A stretch of DNA of 37,406 nt from a virus, in IMG/VR virus record IMGVR_UViG_3300017971_000515, positions 1 to 37,406 of that record; one strand, written 5' to 3'. Each line of letters starts with the position of its first letter. The first letter of the stretch is position 1. This document shows, one piece after another, positions 1-7,528 of this stretch. The position numbers were made by a program, and so were the translations under genes. The notes beneath the pieces were generated by a model that had not been told where the DNA came from, ran no database searches, and saw only the letters and a program-made list of their open reading frames with translations.

Positions 1-137
1 AACAATGCCAAAATTCCAACACCTCTCATAAATTCCCCCTTCACCATTATGTCCCATGCATTGATAGATAACCCATCTAATTTCAGCATAATGGTTTTTA
101 ATCCATCTATTACTTGTTGTTGTATTTCTTGGTTCAT
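1..137 (-). CDS. Unknown protein, 3' end cut by the window edge
   Basis: The reading frame opens at an ATG at 137 with a good Shine-Dalgarno (AGGAGAAAATT before ATG) and stays open to the left edge, giving 45 visible residues starting MNQEIQQQVIDGLKTIMLKL. The visible part looks helical and amphipathic. No family is recognised. It is the last visible gene of the leftward block and lies 12 nt after the SWIM-finger gene. The C-terminus is outside the window. Confidence 0.6.
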   Translation of the reverse strand, partial: MNQEIQQQVIDGLKTIMLKLDGLSINAWDIMVKGEFMRGVGILAL

Positions 138-149
138 AATTTTCTCCTC

Positions 150-368
150 TTAAAAAGGTATTTTATCCTCGTTAAATTCTTTTTCCCGTTCTTCCATCGC
201 TTTAAACTTATCCCTGCTCAAAGCAAATGTTTTTAGCAAATCAGACACATGCTTACATCTTCCGTTCTTACTGAATTGAAATGCAGGGCAGTCGCATATA
301 AACTTACCCCCTTCAAATACAATTGTGTAATAAAATTCGTAGGTAGTATCATCAACTTTGCGGAGCAT
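150..368 (-). CDS. Small SWIM-type zinc-finger protein
   Basis: A 72-residue protein. The start is taken at the ATG at 368, because upstream in-frame codons would overlap the lipoprotein gene that ends at 373; a GGAG lies about 14 nt upstream. The core reads FICDCPAF...GRCKHV, which fits the SWIM pattern CxC-x(n)-CxH, here with a short spacer. SWIM fingers bind one zinc and mediate DNA or protein contacts in bacterial and eukaryotic proteins. Little exists outside the finger, so it is either a stand-alone adaptor or an accessory protein. The role is unknown; the domain call is fairly good. Confidence 0.7.
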   Translation of the reverse strand: MLRKVDDTTYEFYYTIVFEGGKFICDCPAFQFSKNGRCKHVSDLLKTFALSRDKFKAMEEREKEFNEDKIPF

Positions 369-372
369 AATA

Positions 373-636
373 TTAATATCCACTCCAATACTCAGCTTTG
401 TCCCAAGTACAGCCGTTGTCCGTACTCGTGCATATGATATAGTGAATATTGTATTTAGCACCATTAGTATACGTAACCTGCTTAAAATCACCGTCCTTAA
501 ACCGCTCTATTTCGTGATAGCCATACGGTATGTCGCAATCAGAACAATCCCCATCGCCATCACATCCACTTAACAAACAAACAATAATAAACAATAAAAT
601 CCAAAGTCCCCATGTTTTTCCCATAAACTTTAACAT
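373..636 (-). CDS. Predicted lipoprotein, 87 aa
   Basis: The N-terminus is a short basic stretch, then a hydrophobic segment (WILLFIIVCLLSG) ending in the lipobox LSGC, with the lipidated Cys at residue 25. The mature part starts with an Asp/Cys-rich stretch (CDGDGDCSDCD) followed by about 55 polar residues. It should be exported and anchored in a membrane. It sits 4 nt after the secreted-protein gene and 4 nt before the SWIM gene, so it is co-transcribed with both. No family is recognised. Phage lipoproteins can block superinfection or act at the cell envelope, but nothing in the sequence decides this. Confidence 0.7.
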   Translation of the reverse strand: MLKFMGKTWGLWILLFIIVCLLSGCDGDGDCSDCDIPYGYHEIERFKDGDFKQVTYTNGAKYNIHYIICTSTDNGCTWDKAEYWSGY

Positions 637-640
637 ACTT

Positions 641-1561
641 TTACTCCTCTTCTTTAAGGATAATTAGGCAATCGCTAACGCCGCCTGTATAATAATCAAA
701 ATCCGTTGTCCCATGCGGGCATACACCTATCGCCACAATATTATTCCCATATTCCAGAGGTAAATCTGCAACACGATAGGTATCTATTTTCTGCCATAAA
801 GGAAAACAAAAATATTGTGGAATTTCAACCGCTACAAACTGCACCCTTTCCGTCCAATCCGGGAAGAAATATACGCCGGAATCGTTCACTATTACAATAT
901 AAATATCCACCAAAGCTGTATTAAAACCGAAATAAAACATGATCCGCATTGTAATCTGCTCGTCTATTTCAACCTTGCTGGGGATGAAACTAATATAAAA
1001 ATAAGCATAGTCGCTAATTATCGGTCTATAGTCATATAGCTGATCCGCCCTGATGCTGTCAACAAAAGCATCGTGATCGCTATTCCATTGCTCTATATAT
1101 ATTTCTACTTTCCCAAGAGAGTATTCCACCGAATCCATTTCAAACTCATCGAAAAAGCTAAATTCGCCCCTAGGATTATATTTCCTGTACGTAACAACAC
1201 CCGTTTTGCTGTAATCGTTCGGGTAATAAAAAGTAAAGTCTGCGTACGCTTCAAAATAATGCAATGCCATGCTGTAAGTTGATTCCCAATGTATCCCGTA
1301 ATTCTGACCACCCGCCCCAAAATCTCTCGACATTACAAGCATATCTTCAGGCTCTTCAGGCTTAACAAAAAATAACGCAAGATCTTCGCCTTCATATTTG
1401 GATTCGCCATAGTAAAACTCAATATTCGGATTCAAATTCCAATCAGTAGACTGGCTTTCGAAGTCCTCAAAGTAATAGTAATATTCCCAATCCGTTGCAT
1501 ATATACTAGATGCAAAGAACAGGGTTAACAAGATTATTAATGTTGTTGTAAGCTTTTTCAT
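641..1561 (-). CDS. Secreted protein of unknown function, 306 aa
   Basis: It begins MKKLTTTLIILLTLFFASSIYA, a textbook Sec signal peptide with a likely SPase I site after SIYA (residue 22-23). The mature 284 residues are rich in Tyr, Phe and Asp, with no further membrane segment, which suggests a beta-rich exported domain. The start has a strong SD (AAAAGGAGTAAATACA before ATG). It lies in the block downstream of the sigma54 site at 2722 and directly ahead of a lipoprotein gene, so the two may act together at the cell surface. No recognised family. Confidence 0.7.
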   Translation of the reverse strand: MKKLTTTLIILLTLFFASSIYATDWEYYYYFEDFESQSTDWNLNPNIEFYYGESKYEGEDLALFFVKPEEPEDMLVMSRDFGAGGQNYGIHWESTYSMALHYFEAYADFTFYYPNDYSKTGVVTYRKYNPRGEFSFFDEFEMDSVEYSLGKVEIYIEQWNSDHDAFVDSIRADQLYDYRPIISDYAYFYISFIPSKVEIDEQITMRIMFYFGFNTALVDIYIVIVNDSGVYFFPDWTERVQFVAVEIPQYFCFPLWQKIDTYRVADLPLEYGNNIVAIGVCPHGTTDFDYYTGGVSDCLIILKEEE

Positions 1562-1591
1562 TGTATTTACTCCTTTTAAATTTTTATTTTA

Positions 1592-2032
1592 CTATTTAAT
1601 TCCTTCTGGCACAGCAGAACAAGTGCAACCTGCTGATATCGGGGAAATGTGAACAGCACATGGTTCTAATAAAACATTAAGAGATGAATCAGATATACCC
1701 TGCCGAGTAGCACCAAAGACCGTATTCAAGCAAGTCTCGTTACCAATACTCTCGGATTCGATAGAACGTTGGGTGTTGCTGTTTAATTTTTCGAATATTT
1801 GACTCGTGAACCCTAAACTTTTATCGTTGACAGTTAAGCTCTGAACGTTAGATCCTTCTGGATTAGCAGTCCAGTTAATATGCTCTGTCTCTCTTGACAG
1901 TTGGTATGTTGGATTTGAACCAACAACATTCTGATTGTCAGTCAGAAGCTCTACCATTGAGCTAATACCATCTTCGATTGATTCTTTGACCCGAATCGGA
2001 GGTTCTTGAATGTTTATGGTTTCCGAATACAT
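1592..2032 (-). CDS. Doubtful ORF, 146 aa, that contains a tRNA gene on the same strand
   Basis: The frame opens at ATG 2032, 15 nt after the preceding gene, with AGAGGATGG upstream as a distant SD, and ends 30 nt before the next gene. Residues about 26-44 (MVELLTDN...VGSNPTYQ) are simply the translation of a tRNA gene; the string VGSNPT is a usual sign of an ORF drawn over a tRNA. The rest has no recognised domain and includes a Cys-rich tail (SAGCTCSAVPEG). Either this is a chance ORF across a spacer holding a tRNA, or a real gene overlaps the tRNA. I lean slightly to the first, but without the ORF about 380 nt would be unexplained. Confidence 0.35.
   Translation of the reverse strand: MYSETINIQEPPIRVKESIEDGISSMVELLTDNQNVVGSNPTYQLSRETEHINWTANPEGSNVQSLTVNDKSLGFTSQIFEKLNSNTQRSIESESIGNETCLNTVFGATRQGISDSSLNVLLEPCAVHISPISAGCTCSAVPEGIK
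1900..1971 (-). tRNA. tRNA-Val, anticodon GAC
   Basis: Read on the minus strand, the segment folds as a full cloverleaf. The D stem is GCTC/GAGC with a loop holding the conserved GG. The anticodon stem is TCTGA/TCAGA with loop CTGACAA, so the anticodon is GAC (Val, GUC/GUU). The T stem is GTTGG/CCAAC with loop TTCAAAT. T8, A14, G18, G19, A21, T33, T54, T55, C56, A58 and C61 are all in place. The acceptor stem pairs at six positions (TGGTAT/ATACCA), but the first pair is an A-A mismatch. No CCA is encoded. The variable loop is 5 nt. The mismatch leaves open a decayed gene or one repaired after processing. Confidence 0.8.
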
Positions 2033-2047
2033 CTGATTACCATCCTC

Positions 2048-2677
2048 TTAATACTCTATGGTTATAGTTGTAGTTGCATTACTTGTCGCCAATACAGTAT
2101 CTACCTTTGTGAAGAAATTGTCAATCTTATTTTTCAATACTTCAATTTTTTCTTTTATGTTTAAAGGATCTAACAATGTATACTTGTATGGTTCCATTGC
2201 TTCGTCCGCAAAATCAATATCTTCCTGTGTTGGTGTTTTTTCGTTTTCGGCTCTTTGTGTTATAATTTTCTGTTTTTCGTTATCTATCCTGAGATTATTT
2301 GCATCAACTTCTCGCTTTTCAGAATCATTATTATTAACCATTCTTTGAAGCAATGCCTTCTCGAAATCAATAGAATTTTTGTATTCTATCGCTTCGGCAA
2401 CAGTCATGGTTTCTCCACCTACGTCTACATTTGTGTTTGCATTGGATTTTACAACAGCCCTCTTGATCGCCATCCTTCTTCTCATCAATCCATTTATAGA
2501 ATCATAAGAAGATTGTATGGATTTTGAACAATCCTCGTCTGTCTTGAATCCCGCAGGTTTCCTTTTCTTGCTTGTTGCCTTAACGAATAATCCTTGTTCT
2601 ATCGCTTCGTCAATCCTTTTCCCCAATATTTTTAATTGGGTTAATGCTTCAGTAATTGTTAATGTTTCTGTTATCAT
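2048..2677 (-). CDS. Probable phage structural or assembly protein, helical, 209 aa
   Basis: The protein is charged and largely helical, with an N-terminal repeat-like start (MITETLTITEALTQLKILGKRIDEAI) and coiled-coil-prone stretches near 80-150 and 175-195. The general form, ITEAL..LK.L.KRI...I at the N-terminus and short helices separated by Thr-rich turns, resembles DIP1984-like phage proteins, though I cannot confirm that. The SD is AAGGAGAAATAC before ATG. It is the first gene after the sigma54 site at 2722-2737, and its leader of about 30 nt fits that promoter. Its place right after terL favours a virion or packaging role. This is inference. Confidence 0.55.
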   Translation of the reverse strand: MITETLTITEALTQLKILGKRIDEAIEQGLFVKATSKKRKPAGFKTDEDCSKSIQSSYDSINGLMRRRMAIKRAVVKSNANTNVDVGGETMTVAEAIEYKNSIDFEKALLQRMVNNNDSEKREVDANNLRIDNEKQKIITQRAENEKTPTQEDIDFADEAMEPYKYTLLDPLNIKEKIEVLKNKIDNFFTKVDTVLATSNATTTITIEY

Positions 2678-2721
2678 GTATTTCTCCTTGAAGGTTAAAT
2701 GTTAAACTCAATATTTTAGTA

Positions 2722-2737
2722 TGCAAAATCTATGCCA
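2722..2737 (-). promoter_or_regulatory. Sigma54 (-24/-12) promoter for the block below terL
   Basis: Minus-strand reading gives TGGCAT-AGATT-TTGCA, matching TGGCAY-N5-TTGCW with exact GG to GC spacing. It lies in the 62-nt gap between the terL stop (2740) and the next gene (2677), so transcription would start near 2711 and run left. It is the only minus-strand member of a set of six such sites here. Confidence 0.75.
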
Positions 2738-2739
2738 AA

Positions 2740-4269
2740 CTATCTTCTTTTTTTCCTTCTCCAAACATCAAATCCACCCTGATTACTGGGATTTATGAGT
2801 TCGTTGGCTAAAGAACTAGCTAATTGTAAACTATCAGGGCAGTCATCATGCTTACACAATGGATGTGTCGCCATTTCAGAAATTAACGAACAATGACCGC
2901 AAGTGCATTTTTCGTTTTCCTTCCCGTCAAAGACATATTCTGGTATCGGGTTTTTATGGCAGTAAAACATAAATCCGTCATTCTTAACCTCAACTGCCAA
3001 TTGCTGAAATCTCGCATACTTCTGCTGAACCTTGCCCTCAATATTGCTAAAAGGCAACGGCTTGGGGGAAAGAACCTGCGTCCACTGAGTCAAAGATTTC
3101 TGGTAAAATGCGTTCTCTACCCTTATCCCCTGACAATTCCACTTATCCTGCAACTCGATTATCTTTGCCCCTGTCTCGGTCGAATCCAGTTTTGCCCTGA
3201 CTATTTCCAAAGGCACTTTGTAATACTTTTCAGGGTGAATACCCAGCACTGTAATAACAGTATAGTCGGCTCTTACAGATTTGGATATGGCAGGATCTAC
3301 TCCCATTACTTTTATCCAGTTATTGCCAACACCAATGTGTTTCGCAATGTCGGTATCCTCATCCGGCAACATTCTCATTGAAGATTTAATTTTAGCAATG
3401 CTAAAAGTAGATTCTTCGTCTGCCAACGGCTCGCAGTGATAACCTCTCGAAAATGCCCCTGATTCTATTATGTTCCTCAGTTCAATCAACTGTTGTCTGC
3501 TAAACTTCTCCTTCCATATAGGAGTAAAGTTGTGGTCGATTGTTCTGATAAAAGGTGCAAACCCCCTTAGATGCGCATTTCTCATTAATTCCATTGTAAG
3601 ATCATCGAAATGAAAAGGTGTCGCAATATATATAAGTTTGCCTTTAGGAGTTAGCAGGTTCACTATTGTGTTTTTAAAGATTGTTTTAATAGATTCTCTT
3701 GCCTTTTCAGACCTCAATGCTTCTTCACAGCAGATATCATCGCATATTATTAAGTCTTTTCTCGCCCCAGTAGTAGCGCTGTAGGCACCGATTGCTGAAA
3801 CGGTAGGGTCTTTTGCGAAACTGTCCCTTTCTATCGTTATAGAAAAAGCACTCCAGTTTGTCTTTGACGGCTTTATATGCGGGAATAAACGCTGGTATCT
3901 TTCGCTTTCAGTAATATATTTTTTAATAGAATCAATACGTTCCTTTGCCGCCCCCTTCTCTTCAGTAAATATCGCAATACGAATATTCGGGTTTTGCCCT
4001 ATTTCATATAAAACTCTTCCAATCGTAACCTGAGACGTCTTTGCATGACCACGAGGACAGACTACAAAATTAAGCCTGTTCTCAGTTATATGATCCTGCA
4101 TTTCATTGTGGAAGGGGGCGTTTACAATGCGTAACGATGGGTTCTCATCGTCTACCATAAAGTATGGTATGGCAAGTTTAGGGTCGTTCCTGATAGTATC
4201 AAGATTGTCCGTATCCTTTTTTATGGTGTCTAAAAAGGAATCTATACCCGTATTACTTATTTGGTTCAT
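2740..4269 (-). CDS. terL: Terminase large subunit (ATPase-nuclease)
   Basis: A 509-residue DNA-packaging motor that pumps and cuts concatemeric DNA at the portal. The N-terminal ATPase has a terminase-type Walker A (CPRGHAKTS, 71-79), Walker B (LIICDD, 173-178) and a coupling motif (IATPFH, 215-220). The C-terminal RNase H-like nuclease shows the first acidic residue in MGVDPAIS (D325), a second acidic site around GIRVENAFYQKS, and a late DDCPDSLQLA with the third. The length is usual for the family and the tail is basic (RRKKRR). A Cys/His cluster (CTCGHC...CKHDDC) sits in the nuclease half, which is less usual. The start overlaps the upstream lipoprotein stop by ATGA. No small subunit lies next to it; candidates are the HTH genes at 6231-7364 and 20898. 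Confidence 0.95.
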   Translation of the reverse strand: MNQISNTGIDSFLDTIKKDTDNLDTIRNDPKLAIPYFMVDDENPSLRIVNAPFHNEMQDHITENRLNFVVCPRGHAKTSQVTIGRVLYEIGQNPNIRIAIFTEEKGAAKERIDSIKKYITESERYQRLFPHIKPSKTNWSAFSITIERDSFAKDPTVSAIGAYSATTGARKDLIICDDICCEEALRSEKARESIKTIFKNTIVNLLTPKGKLIYIATPFHFDDLTMELMRNAHLRGFAPFIRTIDHNFTPIWKEKFSRQQLIELRNIIESGAFSRGYHCEPLADEESTFSIAKIKSSMRMLPDEDTDIAKHIGVGNNWIKVMGVDPAISKSVRADYTVITVLGIHPEKYYKVPLEIVRAKLDSTETGAKIIELQDKWNCQGIRVENAFYQKSLTQWTQVLSPKPLPFSNIEGKVQQKYARFQQLAVEVKNDGFMFYCHKNPIPEYVFDGKENEKCTCGHCSLISEMATHPLCKHDDCPDSLQLASSLANELINPSNQGGFDVWRRKKRR

Positions 4270-4607
4270 ATCTTCTCAATTCCAACAATTTTACCGTCTA
4301 TCATCCATCTGCCTTCTAAGGGCAAATCCACATTATTAAGTTCATGGTCTTCCAGATCATCATAATATATTTTGATGCTTTCTTTTAACGGTATTCTCCA
4401 TCTATTCGGGTTCCAGAATATCTTGCTTTCTCCGTTGTCAAACGCAATAATGTGAATGTTCGTGCCAAGATCAAATACCATCAAGGGGGTTCCCTTGTAA
4501 ATATAGGGCATGATATCAAGAATATGCCCCATAATGTTAAGCATTGTACAGCCGGTCAAGGATATTGCTGTTATTAGAATTAGCGTTGATAGAAATGTTG
4601 TTTTCAT
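4266..4607 (-). CDS. Predicted lipoprotein, 113 aa
   Basis: The N-terminus MKTTFLSTLILITAISLTGC is a lipoprotein signal with lipobox LTGC and Cys at residue 20. The mature part is about 93 residues, with a hydrophobic patch just after the Cys and then a likely beta-rich domain. The gene sits between a capsid-like gene and terL: the stop overlaps the terL start (ATGA), and the start is 4 nt after the capsid-like gene, so it is firmly inside the packaging operon. A lipoprotein in that position is unusual. No family is recognised. Confidence 0.7.
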   Translation of the reverse strand: MKTTFLSTLILITAISLTGCTMLNIMGHILDIMPYIYKGTPLMVFDLGTNIHIIAFDNGESKIFWNPNRWRIPLKESIKIYYDDLEDHELNNVDLPLEGRWMIDGKIVGIEKI

Positions 4608-4610
4608 TTG

Positions 4611-5465
4611 TTATCCCTTTTTATCCTCACGTTCGTAATTTTTGCAATACTGGCATCCCTCTGGCTCAGCATCCATTGACTCTAATTGCAAAGCTGTTAT
4701 ATGTTTTGGATTATCTATCATTAGATATTCTTCACATTCTAGTAAAAAACCAAACTCGGTATCAGACAATTTATCTACATTAAACCTCAATGGATACTTC
4801 TCTACAATCCACAACCTGCTCGTATCAATAAATAACAGCGTTGTGTCATCAGGAGACATGTGATGAGTTGCATATATAGGTATATTATTATACGTTATGT
4901 GTCTGTCCCCATTAATGTTAATTACACCAATAACGATTCCTAGGTTGTGCAAGTGTGCAGTAAACCCTCTTCTGCTTCTATGCGCCATCATAATCATATC
5001 TGGACTGCCAGTATTCAGATCCATCGCTTCGTCTACTTTTTTAATAAAATCAGCAGATCTTTTAGGTGTTTCCCCCTTTACCATACTTGGTATTTCAACT
5101 GAATCTATTAAACCTTTATAGCCGCAATTTTTATCCCCATAAATATAGGATTCCATTTCGCAGTATTTAAAAGATTCAATTTTGTTTTCTACTTCTTCAT
5201 CTATTGAAGTTAAGAGATAATCCAACCTATCAGTTTCGTTTGTTATATTACTTAAATTCACATCGGGTTGTGGGGCAACCCCCATTGCAACTAATCTACG
5301 AATACGAGGTAGCAATGATAATCTTTCTTCTTTTGCGAGTTCATTAATATTTGCTCTTTGGATAGCACGTCTAATTGGGTTATTGCAATTTACCATCTCC
5401 TCTAATTTGTCGTGATATTTATTGATGTGCCTTAAAATATCGTTCTGTGTGTTAGTTAAATTCAT
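4611..5465 (-). CDS. Capsid-protein homologue (shorter paralogue B, 284 aa)
   Basis: The start is taken at ATG 5465, which overlaps the upstream stop by ATGA; the longer frame would run into that gene. It aligns along most of its length with the proteins at 5462-6214 and 12012-12968. The shared blocks are NPIR (29-32), SPDMIMMAHRSRR (154-166), YNNIPIY (192-198) and a C-terminal CEEYLMIDNP. It is about 12 residues shorter than the 318-aa protein between the first two blocks and ends in a private tail with CQYC. I infer a capsid-fold paralogue, perhaps a vertex or minor head protein or a decaying copy. Confidence in the homology is high, in the role low. Confidence 0.75.
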   Translation of the reverse strand: MNLTNTQNDILRHINKYHDKLEEMVNCNNPIRRAIQRANINELAKEERLSLLPRIRRLVAMGVAPQPDVNLSNITNETDRLDYLLTSIDEEVENKIESFKYCEMESYIYGDKNCGYKGLIDSVEIPSMVKGETPKRSADFIKKVDEAMDLNTGSPDMIMMAHRSRRGFTAHLHNLGIVIGVININGDRHITYNNIPIYATHHMSPDDTTLLFIDTSRLWIVEKYPLRFNVDKLSDTEFGFLLECEEYLMIDNPKHITALQLESMDAEPEGCQYCKNYEREDKKG

Positions 5466-6214
5466 TTGCTTTCTCCTTCCACTGTCAGCATAGACAGTTG
5501 TTCGGGGTTTATGATTCTTAAATATTCTTCGCATTGAATTGTGTAATCAAACTTGTTCATAGTCAATTCATGTATTACAAACTCTGTCGGGTACTTCTCT
5601 ATGACGTCAATATTGTCGGTGCTTAAATACAATATCGTGGGATCGTCCGGCTGGATATGGATAGTTACATATATGGGCATACCGTTATATGTGGTAAGGG
5701 TGAAGCCGTTGTAGAGTTCGGTAGACACATAGACGCCTCTTTTTGTGAGCAAATTATTTAAGCTCCTTCTTGATTTTCTGCTCATTATCATCATATTCGG
5801 GCATCCCCCGTTCAAGTCCATAGCGTGATCGATATCCGTTAATCCGTATTCCCAATCTTCATCAACTAATTTTATGTTATTTTCAGGAACGCATTGCTTT
5901 ATGCTTGGGAATCCTGAACCGTTAGCCCCTATGACAAAGGTTCTTTCTTCTATGTCTTTCATCGACACAATTTTATGATCAATATCGTCTTTTATTCGGT
6001 AATCAAACTTTAGTTTGTTATCAGGATTGTTAATTAAAGTCCCCCCTGTTTTAAGGATTTTCATTTCAAAATCTTCCGTTTCGCCTGATTTTTCAAAAGG
6101 TATTCTTTTGAACGCTTTGCGTATCGGGTTCTGGTAGTTCATGTATTCTTCCATGTGTTCAAAATATGGAGATACGGCTTTTAATATTTCGTTGTGCTTA
6201 CGATTAAGTTTCAT
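5462..6214 (-). CDS. Capsid-protein homologue (shorter paralogue A, 250 aa)
   Basis: It shares with the 318-aa capsid-like protein the blocks NPIR (29-32), CPNMMIMSRKSRR (138-150), YNGMPIY (176-182) and CEEYLRIINP near the C-terminus. Between the first two blocks it is about 28 residues shorter, roughly the region where an HK97-fold subunit carries its N-arm and E-loop. The SD is AAGGAGAAGATCA before ATG. It is followed directly by a second shortened copy and lies in the terL operon. Paralogous capsid genes are known in T4 (gp23 hexamer, gp24 vertex), which is the natural comparison. This is inference from alignment by eye. Confidence 0.75.
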   Translation of the reverse strand: MKLNRKHNEILKAVSPYFEHMEEYMNYQNPIRKAFKRIPFEKSGETEDFEMKILKTGGTLINNPDNKLKFDYRIKDDIDHKIVSMKDIEERTFVIGANGSGFPSIKQCVPENNIKLVDEDWEYGLTDIDHAMDLNGGCPNMMIMSRKSRRSLNNLLTKRGVYVSTELYNGFTLTTYNGMPIYVTIHIQPDDPTILYLSTDNIDVIEKYPTEFVIHELTMNKFDYTIQCEEYLRIINPEQLSMLTVEGESK

Positions 6215-6230
6215 TGATCTTCTCCTTAAT

Positions 6231-6566
6231 TTACAAATATGCTAAATAGCTGTTCCAATCGAACAACTCCTTGATTTCTTCCTTATTCATGTTTTCCAAT
6301 TTATCCTTGATTGCCATTACAGCTTCCTGCACCCATGCAACATTATCGTCCCTTATGTCGATTTTAATAGGTACGCTACCAACATTTACAATTTCGGGGT
6401 CTATTCTTATAATCTTCCTGTCATCAAAGAAACGGTAGTGCGGTATCAACCCCTTGACCATCCAGTTGTGTATTGTTTGAGGATCAACACTGATATATTC
6501 CGCAAATTGGTTTATAGTCATAAGTTTCTTCGGATAATTCGGATATATCTTGCTTTTTACTGCCAT
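6231..6566 (-). CDS. Excisionase/MerR-like HTH protein, 111 aa
   Basis: Residues about 15-55 read LMTINQFAEYISVDPQTIHNWMVKGLIPHYRFFDDRKIIRIDPE, a typical winged-helix HTH of the excisionase/HTH_17 type (x-hA-hxhS-xxTIxxWhxxGxIP). The C-terminal half is acidic and helical and may mediate oligomerisation. It starts inside the end of the preceding gene and lacks a clear SD; instead a run of ten A lies just upstream. It is the third of three HTH genes in a row ahead of the capsid-like and terL genes. A small-terminase or regulatory role is possible. Confidence 0.75.
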   Translation of the reverse strand: MAVKSKIYPNYPKKLMTINQFAEYISVDPQTIHNWMVKGLIPHYRFFDDRKIIRIDPEIVNVGSVPIKIDIRDDNVAWVQEAVMAIKDKLENMNKEEIKELFDWNSYLAYL

Positions 6567-7108
6567 AAAGATTTTTTTTTTCGGTGCAGATCCTTATTTA
6601 TATATGTTGCAGGTACAAAACTATCCTTTAACCATTTGTCAAGGTCATAATAAGAGTAACTCCCCGGAAACTTATAATACGGTATAGATCTTGCACGAGT
6701 TCTCCTGTGTATACCAAGAGTTGCTTCATGTATGCCCAACATCCTTGTTACATAATTTGCACTCATTAAAATTTTGCCCTGATATTTTTTACCTTGAGGG
6801 ATATTCTTTTTGTCTCTTGGATCGAGAGGCACAGTCCCCCCGAAATGCTTTGTTGTAGGCATCCTCAATCCTTTTTCTGCACAATAATTTTTTACAGCCA
6901 TGTAAACCTGAGACTTAGACAAATTGAATTTCTTGCCGATCTTCGAGCAGGAATTGTATCTTTTTTTATACATCAAATACATCTGTTCGTCCCGTTCTAT
7001 GTTTGGAATGTTCTTCACTATCTTTTTGGGGATGCGATCTTCAGTCATTTTAGTGTAATAGTAGTATCGTTTTTTCTTGCGCTTTTTCTTTTTTTCTTTT
7101 TCTTCCAT
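6557..7108 (-). CDS. Basic DNA-binding protein with HTH motifs, 183 aa
   Basis: The N-terminus is very basic (EKKKKRKKKR). Residues about 35-75 hold a likely HTH (YKKRYNSCSKIGKKFNLSKSQVYMAV), and the C-terminal half has a second excisionase-like unit (MSANYVTRMLGIHEATLGIHRRT...IPYYKFPGSYSYYDLDKWL). Two DNA-binding units in one small protein suggest recognition of a repeated or bent site. It starts 5 nt after the preceding stop without an evident SD, so coupling is likely; a later ATG at 7048 is an alternative start. It could be a TerS analogue or a regulator. Confidence 0.65.
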   Translation of the reverse strand: MEEKEKKKKRKKKRYYYYTKMTEDRIPKKIVKNIPNIERDEQMYLMYKKRYNSCSKIGKKFNLSKSQVYMAVKNYCAEKGLRMPTTKHFGGTVPLDPRDKKNIPQGKKYQGKILMSANYVTRMLGIHEATLGIHRRTRARSIPYYKFPGSYSYYDLDKWLKDSFVPATYINKDLHRKKKSLWQ

Positions 7109-7112
7109 TAGC

Positions 7113-7364
7113 TTATAACTTTGGATTTTTTAACGGGTTATGCTGGTATTTAGGGGTAGGTTGATCGAGATCGTATTTGGCAGGGGTGTAAAATTCCTGT
7201 AAAGAATCAGGGTCTATGCGTATTGCTCCTCTTTTCCCAATCCTAAAATGCGGTAAAGACCCATCACGTATGTATCTGCCTATCGTGGCTTCAGACAGCC
7301 CTGAATATTTTGCAAACTTCTTTATCGACAATAGTTGTTTCCCATTTTCCGGTTTATTCACCAT
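7113..7364 (-). CDS. Excisionase-family HTH protein, 83 aa
   Basis: Residues 10-55 read LLSIKKFAKYSGLSEATIGRYIRDGSLPHFRIGKRGAIRIDPDSL, a clear HTH_17/excisionase-type DNA-binding domain. The tail is Pro-rich and short. The SD is AAGGAGAATGATAAAAA before ATG. It is the first gene of the leftward operon, about 48 nt downstream of the predicted sigma70 start, and close to the divergent sigma54 promoter, so it is well placed to control both. Its HTH resembles that at 6231-6566, so the two may be paralogues. Confidence 0.8.
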   Translation of the reverse strand: MVNKPENGKQLLSIKKFAKYSGLSEATIGRYIRDGSLPHFRIGKRGAIRIDPDSLQEFYTPAKYDLDQPTPKYQHNPLKNPKL

Positions 7365-7392
7365 TTTTTATCATTCTCCTTTTACTGTAATT

Positions 7393-7408
7393 TGGCATAA
7401 AACTTGCA
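7393..7408 (+). promoter_or_regulatory. Sigma54 promoter for the 7529-9662 block
   Basis: TGGCAT-AAAAC-TTGCA matches the -24/-12 consensus with exact spacing. The predicted start is near 7419, leaving a leader of about 110 nt before the first gene at 7529. The element lies inside the footprint expected for the leftward sigma70 promoter at 7419-7447. Confidence 0.75.
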
Positions 7409-7418
7409 TTTCATTAAT

Positions 7419-7447
7419 AATATATATATGATGATACCAAATGTCAA
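7419..7447 (-). promoter_or_regulatory. Sigma70 promoter of the leftward terL/capsid-homologue operon
   Basis: On the minus strand, TTGACA (7447-7442), a 17-nt spacer and TATATT (7424-7419). The start would be near 7412, giving a leader of about 48 nt to the ATG at 7364. The same two hexamers with the same spacing recur at 21443 and 29972. It interleaves with the rightward sigma54 element. Confidence 0.75.
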
Positions 7448-7528
7448 GAAAAACTATAAAAAAATATGTTTTGACTTGATTTTTCATGTCAGGGATAGTA
7501 TATTTAATTATGTGCAAAAGGAGAAAAT

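Noticed and set aside
1800-1895. A second tRNA (Ser-like anticodon loop CTGCTAA in a 5-bp stem) after the tRNA-Val
   Set aside because: Only the anticodon-type hairpin forms. There is no D arm with GG and no T arm with TTC-A; the GGGTTCACGAGTC nearby does not pair.
7473-7510. Plus-strand sigma70 promoter starting TTGACT
   Set aside because: The possible -10 boxes give spacers of 19 or 22 nt, well off 17; the sigma54 site nearby is much better.
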